From Prochlorococcus marinus CUG1415 (lineage in GTDB: Bacteria > Cyanobacteriota > Cyanobacteriia > PCC-6307 > Cyanobiaceae), in assembly GCF_017696015.1 (NCBI RefSeq), contig NZ_JAAORL010000002.1, forward strand, positions 603,870 through 667,869: a stretch of 64,000 nucleotides of DNA, in the 5' to 3' direction. A program made the position numbers and the translations under genes. Below, piece by piece: positions 27,343 through 36,435 of the stretch. The notes below the pieces were generated by a model that was not told the origin of the DNA, made no database searches, and was given only the letters and a program-made list of their open reading frames with translations. Each line of letters begins with the position of its first letter. The first letter of the stretch is position 1.

Positions 27343-29127
27343 ATGAGAAACAAAATTTGCGAAGAACTCAATAATACATATATTGGTAAATTAGTTAATC
27401 TATGCGGATGGGTAGATAGAAGAAGAGATCATGGTGGTGTAATTTTTATTGATTTAAGAGACCATAGTGGATTCTTACAAATAACAATAAATCCCGATGA
27501 TGGAGCAAATCTATTTAAACAGGCAGAAACTCTAAGAAATGAGACGGTAATAATGGTTAGCGGTATTATTAATGAAAGACCCAAAGATTCAATAAATAAA
27601 AATTTAAGTACTGGAGAGTTAGAGCTTAAGGTTAAAGATTTGCAAATTCTCAACCAAATTAAAAAAAACTTACCTTTTCCAGTATCTATACATGATTATG
27701 AAAATACAAAAGAGGAACTCAGATTAAAGTATAGATATCTAGATTTAAGAAGGGGCAAATTACTAGAAAATTTAAAAACGAGGCATAAGATTATTAAAGT
27801 TGCTAGAGAATTTCTTGATAATTTTGGATTTACAGAAGTAGAGACTCCATTACTTACAAAATCAACTCCAGAAGGCGCGCGCGATTTCCTTGTTCCTGCC
27901 CGTCTTTCGAATGGAGAATTTTTTGCTCTACCTCAATCCCCACAACTATTTAAACAACTTTTAATGGTTGGAGGCTTGGACAAGTATTATCAGATAGCAA
28001 AATGTTTCCGTGATGAAGACTTAAGGGCTGATAGACAGCCAGAGTTTACTCAATTAGATATTGAGATGAGCTTTATTAGTGAAGAAGAAATAATTTCTTT
28101 TAATGAAAGTCTTATAAAAAAAATATGGAAAGAAGTGTTAAATATTAATTTTGATAATGCTTTTCCAAGAATGTCATGGCAAGCAGCAATGGATAATTAC
28201 GGCACTGATAGACCAGATACTAGATATCAAATGTTATTAAAAGATTTAGGAGAAGTATTAGGTGATATTGGCTTTAATATTTTCACCAAGGCAATTAAGT
28301 CTGGAGGTTATATAAAATCCATAACAGTCAAAGGAGGTAATTCAAGTATTAGCAACGTAAGAATTAAACCAGGAGGTGATATCTTCCAAGTAGCTCAAGA
28401 TGCAGGAGCTGGAGGTTTGGCTTTTATAAGGGTCAAAGGAGATGAGCTTGAAACTATTGGGGCAATTAAAAATAATTTAAGTGAAGAGCATATAGCTGAT
28501 ATTTTAAGAATCACAGAAGCACAAGATGGGGACTTAATCCTCTTGGGAGCTGGAGATAAACAAATTGTCAACCAGTCATTAGATAGATTGAGACAATACA
28601 TAGCAAAAGACTTAAATCTAATAGATAAAAATAAATGGAATTTCTTATGGGTAACTGATTTCCCGATGTTTGAAAGAAATGAAGAGGAAAATAGATATGA
28701 AGCTTTACATCATCCTTTTTGTTCTCCAAAAAATATAAAATCTAAAGATTCTGAAGAAATTGAGAACTCTATAGCCAATGCTTATGACTTAGTTCTTAAT
28801 GGATTGGAATTAGGAGGTGGCTCTTTACGTATTCATGAAGCGAACTTGCAACGAGAGGTTCTGAAAACGGTAGGACTTACTAATAAAGAGATTGATGAAA
28901 AATTTGGATTTTTAATAGAAGCCTTAGAAATGGGTGCTCCTCCTCATGGTGGAATAGCGTTTGGATTAGATCGTATTACCATGCTGATGATTGGTGCAGA
29001 TTCAATCAGAGAAACCATTGCTTTTCCAAAAAATCAACAAGCAAAATGTCTTCTCACAAATGCACCTTCAAATGTCTCTGAATCACAATTAAAAGAATTA
29101 GATATTGAAATAACAATTGATGAATAA
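27343..29127 (+). CDS. aspS: Aspartate--tRNA ligase
   Basis: AspRS is a class II synthetase. The 594-residue protein has an N-terminal OB-fold anticodon domain (residues 1-110, [21 protein letters not shown]), motif 2 in [19 protein letters not shown], the bacterial insertion (GAD) domain at about 290-420, and motif 3 [13 protein letters not shown]. The length is typical of bacterial AspRS. It begins 55 bp after gcvT, and pyrG follows 75 bp later, so it may have its own promoter. Confidence 0.97.
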   Translation: MRNKICEELNNTYIGKLVNLCGWVDRRRDHGGVIFIDLRDHSGFLQITINPDDGANLFKQAETLRNETVIMVSGIINERPKDSINKNLSTGELELKVKDLQILNQIKKNLPFPVSIHDYENTKEELRLKYRYLDLRRGKLLENLKTRHKIIKVAREFLDNFGFTEVETPLLTKSTPEGARDFLVPARLSNGEFFALPQSPQLFKQLLMVGGLDKYYQIAKCFRDEDLRADRQPEFTQLDIEMSFISEEEIISFNESLIKKIWKEVLNINFDNAFPRMSWQAAMDNYGTDRPDTRYQMLLKDLGEVLGDIGFNIFTKAIKSGGYIKSITVKGGNSSISNVRIKPGGDIFQVAQDAGAGGLAFIRVKGDELETIGAIKNNLSEEHIADILRITEAQDGDLILLGAGDKQIVNQSLDRLRQYIAKDLNLIDKNKWNFLWVTDFPMFERNEEENRYEALHHPFCSPKNIKSKDSEEIENSIANAYDLVLNGLELGGGSLRIHEANLQREVLKTVGLTNKEIDEKFGFLIEALEMGAPPHGGIAFGLDRITMLMIGADSIRETIAFPKNQQAKCLLTNAPSNVSESQLKELDIEITIDE

Positions 29128-29172
29128 GAATATATATGGATGTTCTAAAAGTTTTTTGTTTAAATAAAATAT

Positions 29173-29193
29173 AAGGAGGCTGTGCTTAATTAA
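29173..29193 (+). promoter_or_regulatory. Strong Shine-Dalgarno with three-codon mini-ORF before pyrG
   Basis: AAGGAGG at 29173-29179, perfect to the anti-SD, is followed at 29182 by GTG CTT AAT TAA. The SD lies 23 bases before the pyrG ATG (29203), too far to serve it in the usual way. This could be a tiny leader ORF or a chance motif. SD sequences are rare in this genome, which makes it stand out. Confidence 0.3.
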
Positions 29194-29202
29194 AAATATT
29201 TA

Positions 29203-30813
29203 ATGTCAAAATTTGTATTTGTCACTGGAGGAGTAGTTTCTAGCATTGGTAAAGGAATTGTAGCTGCAAGCTTAGGAAGATTATTAAAGTCTAGAGGATA
29301 TAGTGTTTCAATATTAAAACTAGATCCATATCTTAATGTTGATCCAGGCACTATGAGCCCTTTCCAACATGGAGAAGTATTTGTAACCGAAGATGGGGCT
29401 GAAACCGATCTAGATTTAGGTCACTATGAAAGATTTACTGATACTGCAATGACTAGGTTAAATAGTGTGACTACGGGATCTATCTATCAAGCAGTTATAA
29501 ATAAAGAAAGAAGAGGTAGTTATAACGGAGGAACTGTGCAAGTAATACCTCACATAACGGGAGAAATAAGAGAGAGAATTCATAGAGTAGCAGCCAACAG
29601 CAATGCAGATATTATTATTACTGAAATTGGTGGAACAGTTGGTGATATTGAATCTTTACCTTTTTTAGAGGCAATAAGAGAATTCAAAAATGATGTCAAT
29701 AGGAATGATGTTGCATACATACACGTAACATTACTTCCTTACATCAAAACCTCTGGCGAAATAAAAACTAAACCAACACAACATTCAGTGAAAGAATTAA
29801 GATCAATTGGAATTCAGCCAGATTTACTTGTATGCCGAAGTGATAAATCGATCAATGAAGCTCTTAAACAGAAGCTTAGTGGGTTTTGCGGTGTAAGTAT
29901 GAACTCTGTAATTGAAGCTTTAGACGCAGACAGTATTTATTCTGTACCTCTTTCTTTAAAAAAAGAAGGTTTATGCAAAGAAACCCTGAAATATTTAGAA
30001 CTTGAAGATAAAAAATGTGATTTAAAAAATTGGGAACAACTAATACATAATTTAAGAAATCCTGGAGCTCCAATAAAAGTTGCTCTCGTAGGTAAATACA
30101 TTGAACTTGGAGATGCATATTTATCTGTTGTTGAAGCTTTAAGACATGCATGCATTGAACAAAAGGCTTTATTAGATTTACATTGGGTAAGTGCTGAAAT
30201 GATAGAAAAAAATTCAGCAGAAACTTACTTAAATGAAGTTGACGCAATTGTCGTACCTGGGGGATTTGGCAATAGAGGAGTAAATGGAAAAATTTCGGCT
30301 ATAAAATTCGCAAGAGAAAATAAAATTCCCTTTTTAGGTCTGTGCCTTGGTATGCAATGCGCAGTTATAGAATGGGCTAGGAATGTAGCTAATCTTCAAG
30401 ATGCATCTAGTTCAGAACTAGACCCAAAAACTCCCAATCCAGTAATACATTTATTACCAGAACAGGAAGATGTAGTTGATTTAGGTGGGACAATGAGACT
30501 TGGAGTTTATCCATGTAGATTAACAAACAATACAACTGGAAAAAACTTATACGCTGAAGATGTTATTTATGAGAGACATCGACATAGATACGAATTTAAT
30601 AATTACTACAAACAAAGTTTTTTAAATTCTGGATACAAAATTAGTGGTACATCACCAGATGGCAGATTAGTTGAGTTAATTGAGTTAGAAAATCATCCTT
30701 ACTTCTTAGCATGTCAATATCATCCTGAGTTTTTATCAAGACCTGGCAAACCTCATCCTTTATTTAAAGGTTTAATAAAAGCCTCTCAAGAAAAGTTAAC
30801 TCAATCAAATTAA
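29203..30813 (+). CDS. pyrG: CTP synthase
   Basis: PyrG aminates UTP to CTP using ammonia from glutamine. The 536-residue protein has the synthase domain ([20 protein letters not shown], residues 5-24) and a C-terminal class I glutamine amidotransferase domain, with the cysteine nucleophile in GLCLGMQC (near residue 385) and the YHPEFLSRP triad region. Feedback by CTP is known for the family. The 5' leader contains the unusual SD/mini-ORF noted separately. Confidence 0.97.
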   Translation: MSKFVFVTGGVVSSIGKGIVAASLGRLLKSRGYSVSILKLDPYLNVDPGTMSPFQHGEVFVTEDGAETDLDLGHYERFTDTAMTRLNSVTTGSIYQAVINKERRGSYNGGTVQVIPHITGEIRERIHRVAANSNADIIITEIGGTVGDIESLPFLEAIREFKNDVNRNDVAYIHVTLLPYIKTSGEIKTKPTQHSVKELRSIGIQPDLLVCRSDKSINEALKQKLSGFCGVSMNSVIEALDADSIYSVPLSLKKEGLCKETLKYLELEDKKCDLKNWEQLIHNLRNPGAPIKVALVGKYIELGDAYLSVVEALRHACIEQKALLDLHWVSAEMIEKNSAETYLNEVDAIVVPGGFGNRGVNGKISAIKFARENKIPFLGLCLGMQCAVIEWARNVANLQDASSSELDPKTPNPVIHLLPEQEDVVDLGGTMRLGVYPCRLTNNTTGKNLYAEDVIYERHRHRYEFNNYYKQSFLNSGYKISGTSPDGRLVELIELENHPYFLACQYHPEFLSRPGKPHPLFKGLIKASQEKLTQSN

Positions 30814-30839
30814 TATTCTTTATTTTTTTGAATGAAAAA

Positions 30840-31511
30840 ATGACCAATTTTTTACCCTTAGTCGAACAATTTCATTCATTACAAGGTGAAGGTTATCACG
30901 CTGGAAAAAGTGCTTTTTTTGTAAGATTAGCTGGTTGTAAAGTTGGATGTTCGTGGTGCGATACCAAGAATTCATGGGATGAGAAAAAATATCCCTCTAT
31001 ATCAATTGAAAAAATAATAGATCGCATAAAAATTGCTAGAGAGAAAGGAGCATCTTTTTGCGTTATTACAGGTGGAGAACCTTTACAACATAACTTGGAT
31101 AATTTTTGCAAAGCCATAAAAAAAATGACGATGGGAGAAGAACAAAACTCAATGAAAATTCATATTGAGACAAGTGGAGTTAATTCGATATCAGGAAGTT
31201 ATGACTGGATTACTTTATCTCCTAAAAGACACTCACCTCCAAAAAATTATTTTTTAAGAAACTGTAATGAAATCAAAATAATCATAAATGAAAAAGAAGA
31301 TATTGCATTTGCTATTCAAATAAAAAAAGAAACTTTAAAACAATATCAACTCTCAAAAAGCGAAGATGACTTAAAAAAAGAAGATAAAATTTTTTATTTA
31401 CAGCCAGCATGGAATAATGCGAATGGTTTTTCTCTTGCGATTGATTTCGTAAAAAATAACCCCGATTGGAAATTGAGCCTTCAAACTCACAAATACTTAA
31501 AAATTAAATGA
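30840..31511 (+). CDS. queE: 7-carboxy-7-deazaguanine synthase QueE (radical SAM)
   Basis: QueE converts carboxytetrahydropterin to 7-carboxy-7-deazaguanine on the way to queuosine. The protein has the radical-SAM cluster motif CKVGCSWC (Cys-33, Cys-37, Cys-40 from ATG 30840), preceded by VEQFHSLQGEGYHAGKSAFF, the classic QueE start, and followed by VITGGEPLQ. A TTG four codons upstream (30828) is a possible alternative start. It is followed 6 bp later by queC, the next enzyme in the same pathway. Confidence 0.94.
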   Translation: MTNFLPLVEQFHSLQGEGYHAGKSAFFVRLAGCKVGCSWCDTKNSWDEKKYPSISIEKIIDRIKIAREKGASFCVITGGEPLQHNLDNFCKAIKKMTMGEEQNSMKIHIETSGVNSISGSYDWITLSPKRHSPPKNYFLRNCNEIKIIINEKEDIAFAIQIKKETLKQYQLSKSEDDLKKEDKIFYLQPAWNNANGFSLAIDFVKNNPDWKLSLQTHKYLKIK

Positions 31512-31517
31512 AATCAT

Positions 31518-32192
31518 ATGACTCTTAAAAATAAATCGATAGTAGTTTTATTATCTGGAGGTTTAGATTCTTCTACAGTTACTGGTATCGCAAAAAAATC
31601 CGAAGCTAAAATTTTTGGCCTTTCATTTGACTACGGTCAACGTCATAAAAAAGAATTATATTCTGCATCAATAATTGCAAAGCACTTTGATATCGAAGAA
31701 TTTAATATCATTAAGCTTGACTTATCTCTATGGGGAGGGTCTTCATTAACTGATACTCAAAAACATATTCCTATAGAAGGAGTACAAACTAATAAAATAC
31801 CTAATACTTATGTTCCTGGAAGAAATACTATATTCATTTCCGTTGCACTAAGTTACGCCGAGGCAATAGATGCTGATTTTATAGGATTAGGAGTTAATGC
31901 ACTGGATTATTCTGGTTATCCAGATTGCAGACCTGACTACATTAAAAAATTTCAAGAATTAGCAGATTTAGCCAATAAAAGAGGAAGAGAAAATAACCCA
32001 ATAAAACTTTGGACACCACTATTAGATTTAAATAAAGAGGAAATTATTAAATTAGCTTTTGATAATCATGTCCCTTTAGATAAAACATGGAGTTGTTATT
32101 CAGGTAATTCAAAACCATGCGGTAAGTGTGATAGCTGCAGAATTAGAAATGCCGCTTTTGAAAAATGGCTCAACAACAATAATAAAAAATGA
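31518..32192 (+). CDS. queC: 7-cyano-7-deazaguanine synthase QueC
   Basis: QueC makes preQ0 from 7-carboxy-7-deazaguanine, ATP and ammonia. The 224-residue protein has the PP-loop LLSGGLDSST (residues 11-20) and four zinc cysteines at 193, 201, 204 and 207 (in CYSGNSKPCGKCDSC). GVNALDYSGYPDCRPD is typical. It overlaps the start of pabB by 4 bp (ATGA), so translation is probably coupled. Confidence 0.95.
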   Translation: MTLKNKSIVVLLSGGLDSSTVTGIAKKSEAKIFGLSFDYGQRHKKELYSASIIAKHFDIEEFNIIKLDLSLWGGSSLTDTQKHIPIEGVQTNKIPNTYVPGRNTIFISVALSYAEAIDADFIGLGVNALDYSGYPDCRPDYIKKFQELADLANKRGRENNPIKLWTPLLDLNKEEIIKLAFDNHVPLDKTWSCYSGNSKPCGKCDSCRIRNAAFEKWLNNNNKK

Positions 32193-33508
32193 AAATAAAA
32201 AAAATAATTCTAGAAAACTGGATAGATCCAGCACTGATTACGCATCATCTAACAAAAAAATTCGGAGAAAAAGGATTAGCTTGGCTAGACAGTGATGCTA
32301 AAGAAAATGGGGCATGGTCAATAATAGGAATTAAACCTAAAAAAATAATCGAATCAAGAGATATCAATAACTTAGACAAAACTAATAATCCCTTTAACAA
32401 TTTAAAAAATATTGAAAAAGGATTTTGGATCGGATGGTTAAGTTATGAAGCTGGAGTATACATAGAACCAAAAAACCCATGGCGACAATCTGATATGGCA
32501 ACTTTATGGATTGCATCATATGATCCAATTATTAAATGTAATCTAATAAAAAAAGAAATAATTATCGAAGGCACAAACTCATATGAACTGATGAATTATA
32601 AAAATATAATCAACAATATAAAAACTATTGAAGAAGAAAATATTTTTAAAGCAAATTTGAATTTTGATTTTTCAAAAATTAATTTGGACGTAATGGCTGA
32701 CAAATTTCAAAAAGATATTTTAGAATTGAAAAACTTAATTTCTTTAGGGGATTTATTTCAAGCAAACCTTACAACTAAATGCGAAATTGAATCTTCCAAA
32801 AACTATAGTCCTCTAGATATTTATTTAAAAATAAGAAGGAAATTAAGAGCTCCCTTTGGAGGAATAATAGTAAATAATAATCGTAATTATAAAGAGGCGG
32901 TATTATCTACCTCGCCAGAAAGATTTATAAAAATAGATAATAAAAATTTTGTAGAATCAAGACCTATCAAAGGAACTAGATCCAGAGATAAGGATTTAAA
33001 TCAAGATGCATTTAATGCTATCGATTTAATAACGAACGAAAAAGATAGAGCCGAAAATATTATGATTGTTGACCTAATAAGAAATGATTTAAGTAAAGTT
33101 TGCGAAACAGGAAGCATTATGGTGCCAGAAATATTAAAACTTGAAAGTTTCTTAAAAGTTCATCATCTAACTTCAGTAATCAGAGGCAAATTAAAAAAAG
33201 ACAAGAACTGGATTGATTTACTAAAAGCTTGTTGGCCTGGGGGTTCTATAACTGGAGCTCCTAAATTAAGATCATGCCAGAGACTTTTTGAATTAGAAGA
33301 ATCTGAACGCGGGCCATACTGTGGCTCATTTTTGAAGCTTGACTGGAATGGAGAGTTTGACAGCAATATACTAATAAGATCATTTTTAATTAAAGACAAA
33401 AAAATCAATATATACGCTGGTTGCGGAATAGTTATTGACTCTAATCCTGAAGAGGAAACTAATGAACTAAAGTGGAAACTTTTACCATTAATTGATTCAC
33501 TAAAATGA
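32189..33508 (+). CDS. pabB: Aminodeoxychorismate synthase component I (PabB-type)
   Basis: PabB converts chorismate plus ammonia to 4-amino-4-deoxychorismate for folate. The 439-residue protein has the chorismate-binding domain with PIKGTRSRD; the lysine here is characteristic of PabB, since anthranilate synthase usually has Ala in PIAGT or PLAGT. EKDRAENIMIVDLIRND and the WPGGSITGAPK segment are also present. It overlaps queC by 4 bp and pabC by 4 bp. The amidotransferase subunit PabA is not in the window. Confidence 0.9.
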   Translation: MKIKKIILENWIDPALITHHLTKKFGEKGLAWLDSDAKENGAWSIIGIKPKKIIESRDINNLDKTNNPFNNLKNIEKGFWIGWLSYEAGVYIEPKNPWRQSDMATLWIASYDPIIKCNLIKKEIIIEGTNSYELMNYKNIINNIKTIEEENIFKANLNFDFSKINLDVMADKFQKDILELKNLISLGDLFQANLTTKCEIESSKNYSPLDIYLKIRRKLRAPFGGIIVNNNRNYKEAVLSTSPERFIKIDNKNFVESRPIKGTRSRDKDLNQDAFNAIDLITNEKDRAENIMIVDLIRNDLSKVCETGSIMVPEILKLESFLKVHHLTSVIRGKLKKDKNWIDLLKACWPGGSITGAPKLRSCQRLFELEESERGPYCGSFLKLDWNGEFDSNILIRSFLIKDKKINIYAGCGIVIDSNPEEETNELKWKLLPLIDSLK

Positions 33509-34332
33509 TAGAAACATTAGGCTGGTACAAGGATCAATGGTTAGATCTTGATAGAATATTTATTACTGCTAATAATAGAGGATTAAAATTTGCTGATGGT
33601 ATATTTGAAACCATTTTGATAAAGGAAAACAAACCTGTTCTTTTTGATGAACATCTGAAAAGGTTAGAAAAAAGCAGCAAAATTTTGAATATTAATCTTA
33701 AAATAAATAAATTAACTTTGCAACAACTGATTAATGATGGAATTAGAAAGTTATCTCTTCAAAATGATCAATTTGCTTCAGTAAGGATAAATTATAGTAG
33801 AGGAGCTAATAAAGATCGAACACTAAGAATTACTAGTACTGTAGAGACAAAAGACTTAGATAATTTATGGCTTGAGTTCTTTCGAATAAAACCTAATTTT
33901 TCTCCTATAAGCGTTTTTATTAGTCAAATAGAAAAAAGAAATGAATTCAGTCTTATAAGTAAATGCAAAACATTTTCATATACTCAAGCAATACAAATTT
34001 TGAGAGAGGCCAATGAAAAATCTTTTGATGATTCTATTTTGTTGAATACATCCGGTGAACTTTGTTGTGGAAGCACATTTAATCTCCTAATTAAAAGAAA
34101 TAATCAATGGATAACACCTAGAAAAGAGAGTGGCTGTTTAGAAGGGATTATGGTTGCTAAGGCTTTGAAATTGAAACTTGTCAAAGAAGAATTAATTTTC
34201 CCAGAATTTCAAGATGATGACATAATAGTTGCAATTAATAGCTTATCTTGTCGGCAAATTCATCAGGTTAATGATTTAAAGCTTAGAACTAAATTCGATC
34301 CTATTTATTTTTGGGATTTATTATATAATTGA
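33505..34332 (+). CDS. pabC: Aminotransferase class IV, probable 4-amino-4-deoxychorismate lyase
   Basis: PabC releases pyruvate from aminodeoxychorismate, giving p-aminobenzoate. The 275-residue protein has the class IV aminotransferase fold: GLKFADGIFETI near residue 26, the PLP lysine probably Lys-155 in KCKTFSYTQA, and SGELCCGSTFNL near residue 183. Branched-chain or D-amino-acid aminotransferase activity is the main alternative; adjacency to pabB, with a 4-bp overlap, favours PabC. It overlaps cobA (convergent) by 28 bp. Confidence 0.82.
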   Translation: MIETLGWYKDQWLDLDRIFITANNRGLKFADGIFETILIKENKPVLFDEHLKRLEKSSKILNINLKINKLTLQQLINDGIRKLSLQNDQFASVRINYSRGANKDRTLRITSTVETKDLDNLWLEFFRIKPNFSPISVFISQIEKRNEFSLISKCKTFSYTQAIQILREANEKSFDDSILLNTSGELCCGSTFNLLIKRNNQWITPRKESGCLEGIMVAKALKLKLVKEELIFPEFQDDDIIVAINSLSCRQIHQVNDLKLRTKFDPIYFWDLLYN

Positions 34333-35120
34333 ACTTTATTAATATCCGACAAATAGACATCAGATACTTTAGTTATATTGTTATTAACCTTAAATTCAAC
34401 AATCTTTCCAATTATAATTATCGATGGAGATAAAAATTCTTTATCTTTTATTGTAATTGCAAGATGCTCTAATTTCTCAATAAAACATTTTTGGTTTTTC
34501 AAAGTAGCTTCTTGAATTACGGCACATTTAGTATGCCTACTTAAGCCACCTAAAATTAATTCTTCCACAATAAATTCGATATTTTTTATACCCATAAAAA
34601 TTACCAAGCTATCTGAAGATTTAGCTAAATCTCTCCAATTGACGCTCTTTTTTTCCTTATCTACATTTTCATGACCAGTCACGAAAGTTACAGAACTCGC
34701 AGCATCTCTATGAGTCAGTGGAATACCAAAATATGTAGGAGCAGCTATACCAGAAGTTATACCAGGGACTATTTCAACTGAAACTCCATTCTTTTCTAAG
34801 AAAGACACTTCTTCACCACCCCTAGAAAAAACGAATGGATCTCCCCCTTTAAGCCTTACAACATTTTTACCTTCTTTTGCCAATTTTAAAATAAGAGCAT
34901 TAGTTTCAGCCTGAGGTACAGAACACTTCCCAGCTCTTTTGCCGACATGAAAAATTTCTGTATTTTTTCTTGCCTCTTTTGTTATTTCATCTGGGATTAA
35001 GGCATCATGAACTAATGCATCACATTTTTTTATTAGACGTAAAGCTTTGAGAGTTAAAAGCTCAGGATCACCAGGACCTGCTCCAACTAAATAAACAATG
35101 CCAGGCACATTAATCTCCAT
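34305..35120 (-). CDS. cobA: Uroporphyrinogen-III C-methyltransferase (SUMT)
   Basis: SUMT methylates uroporphyrinogen III at C2 and C7 to precorrin-2, leading to siroheme and cobalamin. The 271-residue protein from ATG 35120 (a TTG two codons earlier is less likely) begins GIVYLVGAGPGDPELLTLKA and has ALVHDALIP, VVRLKGGDPFVFSRGGEE, PGITSGIAAPTYFGIPLTHR and VIFMGIKN, all standard. It is a stand-alone SUMT, not the CysG fusion. It faces pabC, with 28 bp of 3' overlap, and is divergent from an MFS gene, with 31 bp between starts. Confidence 0.95.
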   Translation of the reverse strand: MEINVPGIVYLVGAGPGDPELLTLKALRLIKKCDALVHDALIPDEITKEARKNTEIFHVGKRAGKCSVPQAETNALILKLAKEGKNVVRLKGGDPFVFSRGGEEVSFLEKNGVSVEIVPGITSGIAAPTYFGIPLTHRDAASSVTFVTGHENVDKEKKSVNWRDLAKSSDSLVIFMGIKNIEFIVEELILGGLSRHTKCAVIQEATLKNQKCFIEKLEHLAITIKDKEFLSPSIIIIGKIVEFKVNNNITKVSDVYLSDINKVQLYNKSQK

Positions 35121-35151
35121 TAACAAGTATGGTAGTAGAAGTTAATCAGTA

Positions 35152-36435
35152 ATGAAGGTAAATATTGTGAAAGAAAGTTTATTGAAACCAAACAAAAAAT
35201 TTACTCTCCTTAGTGCTTTTGTCACTCTTCTAAATGATCGATTAAGTGAAAGTATCCTGTTACCCATTTTACCCTCTTTTGTTTTACTTTTTGACTCTAA
35301 AGCTAGTACATATGGCTTATTATCATGTACTTATCAATTAGCTCAATTTACAGCTTCTCCTTTTATAGGAGTTATGAGTGATAGATACGGGAGAAGACCA
35401 GTAACTCTTTTTTGTATAACTGGCTCAATAATAGGAATTTCAATATTATCCTTTACAGTTCTTTTTAATTGGTCAAATTCTATAGCATCTATCCCTTTAT
35501 TATTATTATTCCTAGCAAGACTTATTGACGGTTTAAGTGGTGGGACTGCAGCCACAGCAACAACTATTCTTGCAGATATTTCAAGCCCTGAAAAAAGAGC
35601 AAAAACATTTGGACTGATTGGTGTAGCTTTTGGTTTAAGTTTTTTCTTGGGAAATATTTTCGTTGTAATTTTTGCGAAAAATACAAATAATGATTTTATT
35701 ATTCCAGTTTTGATAGCTTCAATTATTCCAATAATAAACTTTCTCTTAGTCTTCTTCTACTTACCAGAAACAAAACCAAATAGTGCTTCAAATAAATTAA
35801 AAACAATTCTTAAAAATCCCTTAAGACAGCTATTTACAGTATTCAAAGAAGAAAAAATTAGAAAATTATCATTAGCATTTTTTATTTATTTTATTGCTTT
35901 TACTGGATTAACAAATATCCTAATTTTTTTCCTTCAAGAATCTTTAGGCTGGACAACCAAGTCATCAAGTGGAACTCTTGTGGTTGTAGGAATTATTGCC
36001 ATTATTGTTCAAGGAGGACTTATTGGGCCTCTAGTAAAGCAATTCGGAGAAATGAGATTAACACTTATAGGATCAGGCTTCATTCTTGTAGCATGTTCAC
36101 TTTTAATAACAGCTCCACAAGAAAATGCAATAATTAATATTTATTCAGCTGTGTCATTTTTAGCCGTTGGGGCGGGTTTAATTACGCCTACCTTGAGAGC
36201 ACTAATATCAAAGAAATTAGACGATGATAAACAAGGATCAATTCTAAGTAACCTTCAAGGCCTTCAGAGTCTTGGGGGGGTTTTAGGAATAGCAATGGCT
36301 GGGAGAGTTTATGATAGCTTTGGTCCTAAATCACCCTTTATAGCTGGTTCCATTATCCTAATTTTCATGATATACCTTATAGCAGAGGGTAAAAATAATA
36401 ATTCTTTTAACGATCAAAAAACAAAAGTATTTTAA
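35152..36435 (+). CDS. MFS transporter
   Basis: The 427-residue protein has about 12 hydrophobic segments and the MFS motif A between TM2 and TM3 (GVMSDRYGRRP). ARLIDGLSGGTAATATTILADI is typical of the TetA/DHA1-like drug:H+ antiporter group. The substrate cannot be read from the sequence. The stop overlaps the ppk start by one base, so the two genes are in one transcript. Confidence 0.85.
   Translation: MKVNIVKESLLKPNKKFTLLSAFVTLLNDRLSESILLPILPSFVLLFDSKASTYGLLSCTYQLAQFTASPFIGVMSDRYGRRPVTLFCITGSIIGISILSFTVLFNWSNSIASIPLLLLFLARLIDGLSGGTAATATTILADISSPEKRAKTFGLIGVAFGLSFFLGNIFVVIFAKNTNNDFIIPVLIASIIPIINFLLVFFYLPETKPNSASNKLKTILKNPLRQLFTVFKEEKIRKLSLAFFIYFIAFTGLTNILIFFLQESLGWTTKSSSGTLVVVGIIAIIVQGGLIGPLVKQFGEMRLTLIGSGFILVACSLLITAPQENAIINIYSAVSFLAVGAGLITPTLRALISKKLDDDKQGSILSNLQGLQSLGGVLGIAMAGRVYDSFGPKSPFIAGSIILIFMIYLIAEGKNNNSFNDQKTKVF

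Noticed and set aside
29876..30247. 123-codon frame antisense to pyrG
   Set aside because: It lies wholly inside the conserved CTP synthase frame and has no recognisable sequence.
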